64,000 nucleotides of DNA from Accumulibacter jenkinsii (GTDB lineage Bacteria > Pseudomonadota > Gammaproteobacteria > Burkholderiales > Rhodocyclaceae): contig JAZKUF010000001.1 in NCBI GenBank assembly GCA_036625225.1, forward strand, positions 1,364,001-1,428,000, in the 5' to 3' direction. Numbering within the stretch: the first letter of the stretch is position 1; every line of letters starts with the position of its first letter. Positions 31,628 to 38,925 of this stretch are shown here, piece by piece. A model generated the notes under the pieces. It had not been told where the DNA came from. It saw nothing but the letters and a program-made list of their open reading frames with translations, and made no database searches. The position numbers and the translations under genes are program-made.

Positions 31628-32977
31628 ATGTTGTCGAAGCTCGTCCTGCTGGCCGGCTGTCTGGTCGCCGTTTCCCCGACGCTCGCGGCGGGCGCCTGGC
31701 AGGCGATTTCCACCGAACCGGGGAAGCGCGTCGAGATCGACCGCAGCAGCATTACCCGAGACGACAAGGGAAAGACCATCGCCCTCGGGCGGATCATCCT
31801 CGAAAAACCCATCATTGACGCGAAAACCGCTTCGTCGTACCGCATCGTTCAGTCCCTCAGCCGCTACGACTGCACCTCACGCAGCTACAGCACCCTGAAA
31901 CGCAGCTATTTCAAGGAGGAAGGCGAGTTGCTCAGGGAAGAGGAGGTCAAAGCCCCGATCGACATGCCGGTCCGTTCGGGAATGCTCGACGACAAATTGC
32001 TGCGCGAAGTGTGCCGACCGCAAGGGGGCAGCGAAGCGGCGACGGCGGCCCGGCGGACCGCCGACAAGGTCAATCAGGCAAGCGGCGAGTTGCGCCGGGT
32101 CAATGAAGCGCTGATCCAGAAGGAGGTCAAGCGAGCCCTGCTGGCAACCCCGGCTGCCGAGCAGACCAAACCTGCAGCGAAGCCGGTAGTCGCTGCCCGG
32201 CGGAGGGCTCCCCAGGCCGCGCCTGCGTCGCTCCCCCGCCCTGCCAGGCAAGCACCCACGCCCAGCGCCAGAGGCGTCCGCGCCTCCTCCCCGGCAGTGC
32301 CCCTGCCCTGGTCATACACAGGCGAGCAAGGCCCCGAGCACTGGGGCCAGCTGAAGCCGGAATACGCCGGCTGTGCGACCGGCAAACGTCAATCGCCGAT
32401 CGATATTCGCGATGGCTTTCGGGTCGATCTGGAAGCGATTCAGTTCAACTATCGACCGGCGCCGTTTCGCGTCATCGACAACGGTCACACGATCCAGGTC
32501 GAGGTAACGGGTGGCGGCAGCATCAGCCTGCTCGGCAAGCGTTACGACCTCAAGCATCTCCATTTTCACCACCCCGCCGAAGAGTCGGTGAATGGCAGGT
32601 CGTTCGCCATGGTCGCCCACCTGGTACATGCTGCCGATGACGAACGGATCGCCGTCGTCGCGGTACTGCTCGAAACGGGAAGCGAGCAAGCGCTGATCCA
32701 GACGATATGGAATAATCTGCCTCTGGAGAGAAACCAGTATGTGGCGCCGCCGGATCTGCACCTCGACTTCACGCACTTGCTGCCGGCCGACCAGCGCTAT
32801 TTCACCTACATGGGCTCGCTGAGCACGCCACCGTGCGCCGAAGGCGTCCTCTGGCTGGTACTCAAACAGCCACAGCAGATCTCGCCCGATCAACTGGCGA
32901 TCTTCGCCCGCCTGTACCCGCACAACGCCCGTCCGCTGCAGGCGAGCTTCGGTCGCGTGATCAAGGAATCACGTTGA
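31628..32977 (+). CDS. Periplasmic alpha-carbonic anhydrase with extra N-terminal domain
   Basis: A 449-residue secreted protein. A signal peptide (MLSKLVLLAGCLVAVSPTLAAG) leads into a domain resembling the surface-adhesin-E type (WQAISTEPGKRVEIDRSSI, then YDCTSRSY), then an Ala/Pro/Arg-rich linker (about 190-245), then a full alpha-carbonic anhydrase. The catalytic domain keeps RQSPIDI, the zinc histidines in HLHFHH and AHLVH, and SLSTPPCAEGV, so it should hydrate CO2. An alternative ATG at 31598 gives a longer signal peptide. No strong ribosome binding site is visible for either start. The gene stands alone downstream of the actP terminator. Confidence 0.85.
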   Translation: MLSKLVLLAGCLVAVSPTLAAGAWQAISTEPGKRVEIDRSSITRDDKGKTIALGRIILEKPIIDAKTASSYRIVQSLSRYDCTSRSYSTLKRSYFKEEGELLREEEVKAPIDMPVRSGMLDDKLLREVCRPQGGSEAATAARRTADKVNQASGELRRVNEALIQKEVKRALLATPAAEQTKPAAKPVVAARRRAPQAAPASLPRPARQAPTPSARGVRASSPAVPLPWSYTGEQGPEHWGQLKPEYAGCATGKRQSPIDIRDGFRVDLEAIQFNYRPAPFRVIDNGHTIQVEVTGGGSISLLGKRYDLKHLHFHHPAEESVNGRSFAMVAHLVHAADDERIAVVAVLLETGSEQALIQTIWNNLPLERNQYVAPPDLHLDFTHLLPADQRYFTYMGSLSTPPCAEGVLWLVLKQPQQISPDQLAIFARLYPHNARPLQASFGRVIKESR

Positions 32978-33120
32978 TAAGATGACCCGAAACACGCCCG
33001 ATGTCCTTTGCGGTGCATAATATCTCGACCGACTTTTCCCGCAACCCGACACGGAGCACAATTCGATCTTGCCGAACACTCACCACACCCATCTGCCGAC
33101 GCCTTGGGCTGGCTGAAAAG

Positions 33121-34962
33121 ATGGATCCTGATCTGATTGACCCCAACCTGGTTTTCGCCAAGACAGCCCCCGGCGAGGAAGCCATGCTGCAACGAACACG
33201 GGTCGTCCAAAGAAACATCCGCATGGTTCTCATTCTCGTCGACGGCAACGCCACAGTCGCCGAGTTGTGCGACAAGACCGGCAATGCGCAAATCACCCAG
33301 GATGCGCTGCTCGAGCTGGAGAGTGATGGCTTCATCGAACGCAGAGTCGAGGAGAACTCCGTCTGGCGGCACGGCACCAACGCCGAGAAGCGGAAGAGGC
33401 TGGCTGGCATCGAGCAGGACTCTGGATTCTCGACGCCAGGGGAAAATCCGGCGTCCGGCTCGATGCCACCCCGATCATTGCTCTCGAACAACCCGGAAAC
33501 ACGCAGCATTCCCTTCCCGGAAAGCCGCAGCAGCCGCCCCTCACTGACGCCCGATCCTGCGGCGACGACCTCACACTCCCTCACCGTCTTTCATCCCCGC
33601 TCCATTCCGGAAACCCCTGCCGCCCCGCCCCCGCCACCCGGGCTGCGGGATAGTCTGCAGACCCTCCTCAGACGCCACCGCACGACAGCACCCACGGACG
33701 GACCGATACGGCGGCGTAGCCTGCGGCAATCGCTGACCTGGCCGATAAGCCTGTTGATCGGCCTGCTGACGGTCGCTGCCGCCCTCTTTGTCGGGGTGCT
33801 GTTCTTTCCTTATGCCGCCTATTTACCCGAGTTCGAGACCGCCATCGGGCAAACCGCCGGGCGGGCGGTGACGGTCGGCGCCATGCGCGTCACCGTCTTC
33901 CCGAAACCGGCCCTGCTGCTCGAAGAGCTTCGCTTCGCCGGAACAGCGGACAGCGAGGAGATCCGGATCCCTGCGCTGCGGCTGCAACCGGCAGTCGGAA
34001 CCCTGCTGTCGTCGAAAATCCTCTTTCGCGAGGCCGAGTTGAGCGGCCTCAGCTTGTCGGCACAAACCCTCACCAGTCTGGCGCGGATGCTCGAGTCAGC
34101 CACTCGACCGACAGCCCCGACCGGCGTCCTGCAGGTCTCGCTGGCGGGGGCAGAGATCTCATTCGCCGAACTCGCGATCGGTGACTTGAGCGGCGACTTC
34201 AAACTGTCAGATGACCGACGGCTGGAGTCGATCTCCCTGCGCTCGGCCGACCGCAAACTGCAGGTGCGCCTCGAACCGACGGCCAGCGGCATCACTGTCC
34301 AGATGGACGGCCTCGCCTGGCGGCCGGCCCAGGGTTCCCCCTATCTGTTTGACTCCCTGGAACTGAAGGGAGAGATCGCCGGGCCGGATTTCACGATCAG
34401 CGCCCTCGAGGCACGAATCTTCGATGGACTGGTACGCCTGGCGACCGTCCTGCACGCAAACAGGCAGGTGTCGATGACCGGCGAGATGACGTTCGAGCGC
34501 ATCAACGCCCGGGCATTCGGCGAGGCTTTGGGAATGGGTCCCCAGTTCGAAGGCGAGAGCAGGGGAAATCTCAAGTTCTCGGCCACTGCGGACAACTGGC
34601 CGGCCATCCTCTCCGCACTCCAGGCCAGCGGCGACTTCAGCATCCGTCGCGGGAGCCTGGGCAGTATCGACCTGCCCGAGGCCGTGCGCCGCGGTTCGAC
34701 GACGCCGCTGACGCTGGGGGGTCAAACCCGCTTCGAAGAGTTGACGGGCGCCATCACCCTGACGCCGAGCGCCTCACGCTTCTCGCGATTGAGTCTGGAT
34801 GCCGGCCTGATGCACTCCAGCGGCCAGATCGAGGTGACCCGCAATCGCCAGTTGCAGGGCAGGATGGAGGTGCAGATGCGCGGGCGAGCGGACCGCACGA
34901 CCATGTCGATCCTGATCAGCGGACCCCTCAATTCCCCCCGCATGCAAACCGCAACCGATTGA
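33121..34962 (+). CDS. Winged-helix/transmembrane/AsmA-like fusion protein
   Basis: A 613-residue protein of unknown function. The first 85 residues (RNIRMVLILVDGNATVAELC and ALLELESDGFIERR) look like a helix-turn-helix or winged-helix fold. A Ser/Pro-rich linker follows (about 90-190), then one membrane helix (WPISLLIGLLTVAAALFVGV, about 205-224), then a periplasmic AsmA-like region (LPEFETAIGQTAGRAVTVGA and the late FSATADNWPAILSALQASGD). The order resembles membrane-bound transcription regulators. An in-frame ATG at 33001 would add 40 residues of unlikely composition; the start at 33121 is preferred but has no clear ribosome binding site. It is convergent with the aminotransferase gene. 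Confidence 0.7.
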   Translation: MDPDLIDPNLVFAKTAPGEEAMLQRTRVVQRNIRMVLILVDGNATVAELCDKTGNAQITQDALLELESDGFIERRVEENSVWRHGTNAEKRKRLAGIEQDSGFSTPGENPASGSMPPRSLLSNNPETRSIPFPESRSSRPSLTPDPAATTSHSLTVFHPRSIPETPAAPPPPPGLRDSLQTLLRRHRTTAPTDGPIRRRSLRQSLTWPISLLIGLLTVAAALFVGVLFFPYAAYLPEFETAIGQTAGRAVTVGAMRVTVFPKPALLLEELRFAGTADSEEIRIPALRLQPAVGTLLSSKILFREAELSGLSLSAQTLTSLARMLESATRPTAPTGVLQVSLAGAEISFAELAIGDLSGDFKLSDDRRLESISLRSADRKLQVRLEPTASGITVQMDGLAWRPAQGSPYLFDSLELKGEIAGPDFTISALEARIFDGLVRLATVLHANRQVSMTGEMTFERINARAFGEALGMGPQFEGESRGNLKFSATADNWPAILSALQASGDFSIRRGSLGSIDLPEAVRRGSTTPLTLGGQTRFEELTGAITLTPSASRFSRLSLDAGLMHSSGQIEVTRNRQLQGRMEVQMRGRADRTTMSILISGPLNSPRMQTATD

Positions 34963-34976
34963 TCGGGCGGCAGGTC

Positions 34977-36179
34977 TCAGAGAACCGCCACGATGGCTTC
35001 GGCGACATGGTCGATGTTGCGCGCATTGAGCGCTGCGAGACAGATGCGCCCGGTGCTGACGGCGTAAATGCCGAACTCGTCACGCAGCCGCTCAACCTGC
35101 CTGATACTCAGACCGGTGTAGGAGAACATGCCTCGCTGATTGGCGATAAAGGAAAAGTCCTGCTCGGCACCGCGCTCGGCGAGTTTATCCACCAGGCTGA
35201 CGCGAACAGCACGGATTCGCCGCCGCATCTCGCCCAATTCGTCTTCCCACATCGCGCGCAAGGCCGGGGTGGAGAGCACCGCTGCCACCATCGCACCGCC
35301 ATGAGTCGGCGGATTCGAGTAGTTGGTCCGCACCAGGCGTTTGATCTGCGACAGGACGCGCGCCGATTCATCCCGATTGGCGGTGACCACGGACAAGGCG
35401 CCGACTCGCTCGCCGTAAAGCGAAAAGGATTTCGAAAACGAGCTGGCGATCAGAAACTGCAGGCCGGCATCCGCAAACAGCCTGATCGCCAGCGCATCCT
35501 CGCGGATGCCGTCGGCAAAACCCTGGTAGGCGAAGTCGATGAAGGCCAGGAGTCGGCGCGCGCTGATCGTCTCGATGACCTTTTCCCACTGCGTGACAGT
35601 GAGATCGGCGCCGGTCGGATTGTGGCAACACGCATGCAGAACGACGATCGAACCTGCCGGCATGGCTTCGAGCGCGGCCTGCATGGCGGCGAAATCGACG
35701 CCACGGGTGTCCGCATCGTAATAGGGGTAGGTTTCCACCACGAAACCGGCCGTCTCGAACAGGGCGCGGTGATTCTCCCAACTCGGATTGCTGATGAACA
35801 CCGTCGCTTCCGGCAACAGTCGCCGCAGGTAATCGGCACCGACCTTGAGCGCACCGGTCCCGCCGAGAGCCTCAATGGTGAGCACGCGACCTTCTTCGAG
35901 CAGCACCGACGCGTCGCCGAATAGCAGCTTCTGCACCGCCTGGTTGTAAGCGGGAAGGCCATCGATCGGCTGATAAGCACGTGGTGGCATCGCTTCCAGG
36001 CGAGCCTTCTCGGCCAGCTTGACCGCAGTCAGCAAGGGCACCTTGCCGCTGTCGTCGAAGTACACGCCCACGCCGAGATTGACCTTGGTGGCCCGGGGAT
36101 CGGTGTTGAATGATTCGGTAAGGCCCAGGATGGGATCGCGTGGAGCCATTTCCACGCCGGCAAAGATCGAAACGGTCAT
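34977..36179 (-). CDS. Aromatic/aspartate aminotransferase (class I)
   Basis: A 400-residue PLP enzyme transferring amino groups between aspartate or aromatic amino acids and 2-oxoglutarate. Active-site features follow the AspC/TyrB pattern: CHNPTG with Asn187, IDFAYQGF with Asp215 and Tyr218, SSFSKSFSLYGERVG with Lys250 as the Schiff base and Arg258. The ATG at 36179 gives MTVSIFAGVEMAPRDPILGL, the usual family N-terminus. AspC and TyrB cannot be told apart by eye. It is divergent from uvrB. Confidence 0.9.
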   Translation of the reverse strand: MTVSIFAGVEMAPRDPILGLTESFNTDPRATKVNLGVGVYFDDSGKVPLLTAVKLAEKARLEAMPPRAYQPIDGLPAYNQAVQKLLFGDASVLLEEGRVLTIEALGGTGALKVGADYLRRLLPEATVFISNPSWENHRALFETAGFVVETYPYYDADTRGVDFAAMQAALEAMPAGSIVVLHACCHNPTGADLTVTQWEKVIETISARRLLAFIDFAYQGFADGIREDALAIRLFADAGLQFLIASSFSKSFSLYGERVGALSVVTANRDESARVLSQIKRLVRTNYSNPPTHGGAMVAAVLSTPALRAMWEDELGEMRRRIRAVRVSLVDKLAERGAEQDFSFIANQRGMFSYTGLSIRQVERLRDEFGIYAVSTGRICLAALNARNIDHVAEAIVAVL

Positions 36180-36326
36180 GCGTGTTCCTAAGAGGTCAGT
36201 GAAAGGGTGCGCTGGCCCAGGCAGCATGTCAGTTCAACTCGCCACGGGCGGCCCTGAAACGGGCCGCAGCGTCTCGCGAAGCGCATGGATCGGCCGCTGC
36301 CGACGACTGCCGAGCGCAAAACAACG

Positions 36327-36332
36327 TAGAAT
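36327..36332 (+). promoter_or_regulatory. Possible -10 box immediately before uvrB
   Basis: TAGAAT ends 6 nt before the uvrB ATG, so a transcript starting from it would begin at or next to the start codon. No matching -35 box and no ribosome binding site are visible. The 36180-36338 divergent spacer shows no CTGT-N8-ACAG SOS box. Confidence 0.35.
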
Positions 36333-36338
36333 TCTAGC

Positions 36339-38393
36339 ATGTCACATCGCACAAGCTCTGCCCAAAAACTTCCTTTCATCACCTTCGAGGGAAGCCCGTT
36401 CCGCCTCCATCAGCCTTTCCCGCCGGCCGGCGATCAGCCCGCAGCGATCGACCAGCTGGTCGAGGGGCTGCGCGACGGACTCGCTTTCCAGACCCTGCTC
36501 GGCGTCACCGGCTCGGGAAAGACCTACACCATGGCCAACGTCATCGCGCGCAGTGGCCGGCCAGCGCTGGTCCTGGCGCCGAACAAGACGCTGGCGGCGC
36601 AACTCTATGCCGAGTTCCGCGAGTTCTTTCCCGACCATGCGGTCGAGTATTTCGTCTCCTATTACGATTACTACCAGCCCGAGGCCTACGTTCCGGCACG
36701 CGATCTGTTCATCGAAAAAGACTCGTCGATCAATGAACACATCGAACAGATGCGTCTCTCCGCCACCAAGAGCCTGCTCGAACGGCGGGATTGCGTGATC
36801 GTTGCCACCGTTTCGTGCATCTATGGTCTCGGTGATCGCGAGGAGTATCAGAAGATGATCCTCACCATGCGCGTCGGCGACCGCATGGGTCAGCGTGAGA
36901 TCATCAAACGGCTGACCGATCTGCAGTACGAGCGCAACGAGACCGACTTCCGGCGCGGCACCTTTCGTGTGCGCGGCGACCTGATCGATGTCTTTCCCGC
37001 CGAGCACGCCGAACAGGCGATCCGGATCTCGCTCTTCGACGACGAAATCGACGGTCTGCAGTTCTTCGATCCGCTGACCGGTCATCTGCAAAACCGGCTG
37101 CTGCGCTTTACCATCTTTCCGTCATCGCACTACGTGACGCCGCGCGAGACGGTCCTGCGGGCAATCGAGGCGATCAAGCAGGAACTCACCGAGCGTATCG
37201 CTTTCTTCCAGACCGGAGGTTGCCTCGTCGAAGCGCAGCGAATCGAGCAGCGCACCCGTTTCGACCTCGAAATGCTCGACCAGCTCGGCTTCTGCAAGGG
37301 CATCGAAAACTATTCCCGGCACCTCTCGGGACGCCAGGCCGGCGAACCCCCGCCGACCCTGATCGACTATCTGGCAGCCGACGCCCTGATGTTCATCGAC
37401 GAATCGCACGTTTCAGTGACGCAGGTGGGCGGGATGTACAAGGGCGATCGCTCGCGCAAGGAGAACCTGGTCGCCTACGGTTTCCGCCTGCCTTCGGCGC
37501 TCGATAACCGGCCGCTCAAGTTCGCCGAGTTCGAGGCCCTGATGCGGCAGACCATTTTTGTGTCGGCGACCCCGGCTGAGTATGAATTGACCCACCAGGC
37601 GCAGGTGGTCGAACAGCTCGTTCGGCCGACCGGTCTCGTCGACCCGCTGCTGATCGTTCGCCCGGCGTCCAGCCAGATCGACGACCTGCTCTCCGAGATC
37701 CGGCAGCGCGTCGGCCTCGCCGAGCGGGTTCTGGTGACCACGCTGACCAAGCGAATGGCCGAGGATCTGACCGACTACCTCGGTGAACACGAGGTCAGGG
37801 TGCGCTATCTGCATTCGGACATCGACACCGTCGAGCGCGTCGAGATCATCCGCGATCTGCGCCTCGGCAAGTTCGACGTTCTCGTCGGCATCAACCTCCT
37901 GCGTGAAGGCCTGGACATTCCCGAAGTCTCGCTGGTGGCGATCCTCGACGCCGACAAGGAGGGCTTCCTGCGTTCCGAGCGTTCGCTGATCCAGACCATC
38001 GGCCGCGCCGCCCGCCATCTCCACGGCACGGCCATCCTGTACGCCGACCGGATAACCGGTTCGATGCAGCGGGCGATCGCCGAAACCGAACGACGACGGA
38101 TCAGGCAGCTCGCTTTCAACGAAGCCCATGGCATCGTTCCCAAGGGCATCAGCAAGCGCATCACCGACATCATCGACGGCGTCCATGAAGCGGACACCGC
38201 CCCGCGCGACCTCAAGGTCGCCGAGCAGCAGGCGAGCTACCGGGCGATGAGCGAAAAACAGCTGGCGCGCGAACTGCGACGGCTGGAAAAGGAAATGCTC
38301 GAATTTGCCCGCAACCTCGAATTCGAGAAAGCTGCGGCCGCGCGCGACGAGTTGTTCCGCATCCGCCAACAGGTGTTCGGCGTCAGCGGATGA
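36339..38393 (+). CDS. uvrB: Excinuclease ABC subunit B
   Basis: UvrB verifies DNA damage and, with UvrC, incises it in nucleotide excision repair. The 684-residue protein has Walker A GVTGSGKT (55-62), the beta-hairpin YDYYQPEAYVP that inserts between strands, the DESHV Walker B, helicase motif LLREGLDIPEVSLV, GRAARH, and the C-terminal UVR motif (MLEFARNLEFEKAAAARDE). Start ATG is used because the conserved core begins within 20 residues. Its 3' end overlaps the convergent hydrolase gene by 11 nt. Confidence 0.97.
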   Translation: MSHRTSSAQKLPFITFEGSPFRLHQPFPPAGDQPAAIDQLVEGLRDGLAFQTLLGVTGSGKTYTMANVIARSGRPALVLAPNKTLAAQLYAEFREFFPDHAVEYFVSYYDYYQPEAYVPARDLFIEKDSSINEHIEQMRLSATKSLLERRDCVIVATVSCIYGLGDREEYQKMILTMRVGDRMGQREIIKRLTDLQYERNETDFRRGTFRVRGDLIDVFPAEHAEQAIRISLFDDEIDGLQFFDPLTGHLQNRLLRFTIFPSSHYVTPRETVLRAIEAIKQELTERIAFFQTGGCLVEAQRIEQRTRFDLEMLDQLGFCKGIENYSRHLSGRQAGEPPPTLIDYLAADALMFIDESHVSVTQVGGMYKGDRSRKENLVAYGFRLPSALDNRPLKFAEFEALMRQTIFVSATPAEYELTHQAQVVEQLVRPTGLVDPLLIVRPASSQIDDLLSEIRQRVGLAERVLVTTLTKRMAEDLTDYLGEHEVRVRYLHSDIDTVERVEIIRDLRLGKFDVLVGINLLREGLDIPEVSLVAILDADKEGFLRSERSLIQTIGRAARHLHGTAILYADRITGSMQRAIAETERRRIRQLAFNEAHGIVPKGISKRITDIIDGVHEADTAPRDLKVAEQQASYRAMSEKQLARELRRLEKEMLEFARNLEFEKAAAARDELFRIRQQVFGVSG

Positions 38394-38925
38394 ACTCGCG
38401 ACTGATGGCGCGAAAGAGATCGCTGCCGGCCTCGCGCAACCACTCGAAAACGACCATTTCGCGCGAAACGATGTCGGCGCCGTGACTGCGCATGCGCGCC
38501 AGCGCCAGCGCCTTGTCACTGCTGCGCCGTGAGCCAACCGCCTCCTCGACGACGAAAACCCGGCGGCCGGCGGCCAGCAGGTCGAGAACGGTCTGCTGAA
38601 CGCAGACATGGGCTTCGGTGCCGGCGACGATGAACTGGGTACGGTCGCTTCCTGCTGCCTCGAAAAACCCTTCCTCGGCCACCGCCGAGAAATGAATCTT
38701 TTCCCGGATGCACTCTTTGGCCAGCAGATCCCGCAGAGCGCCGGTCGTCGGCCCCAGGCCCTTCGGATACTGCTCGGTGCAGATCACCGGCACCTCCAGC
38801 CGCTGCGCCACCCGGGTCAGCCAGACGCAGGCTTCGAGTACCCCCGCTGCGTCCTCGATCGCCGGTTGCAGACGCACCTGCAGGTCAACCAGCAAGAGAA
38901 TGGAATGATCCGCACGCATCAACAT
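38383..38925 (-). CDS. Isochorismatase-family cysteine hydrolase
   Basis: A 180-residue protein of the isochorismatase fold. The catalytic triad is complete: Asp14 (LLVDLQ), Lys76 (IREKIHFS) and Cys108 (GTEAHVCVQQT), with the cis-peptide-type AGTEAHV segment. Family members hydrolyse isochorismate, nicotinamide, N-carbamoylsarcosine or peroxyureidoacrylate; the substrate here is unknown, and the short form resembles YcaC-type hydrolases. It begins 7 nt inside the end of acnA with a GGAG site, so it is probably cotranscribed with and coupled to acnA. Confidence 0.85.
   Translation of the reverse strand: MLMRADHSILLLVDLQVRLQPAIEDAAGVLEACVWLTRVAQRLEVPVICTEQYPKGLGPTTGALRDLLAKECIREKIHFSAVAEEGFFEAAGSDRTQFIVAGTEAHVCVQQTVLDLLAAGRRVFVVEEAVGSRRSSDKALALARMRSHGADIVSREMVVFEWLREAGSDLFRAISREFIR

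Noticed and set aside
36180..36338. SOS box upstream of uvrB
   Set aside because: A CTG-N10-CAG arrangement occurs, but it lacks the T and A flanks of the LexA consensus and could be chance in GC-rich DNA.
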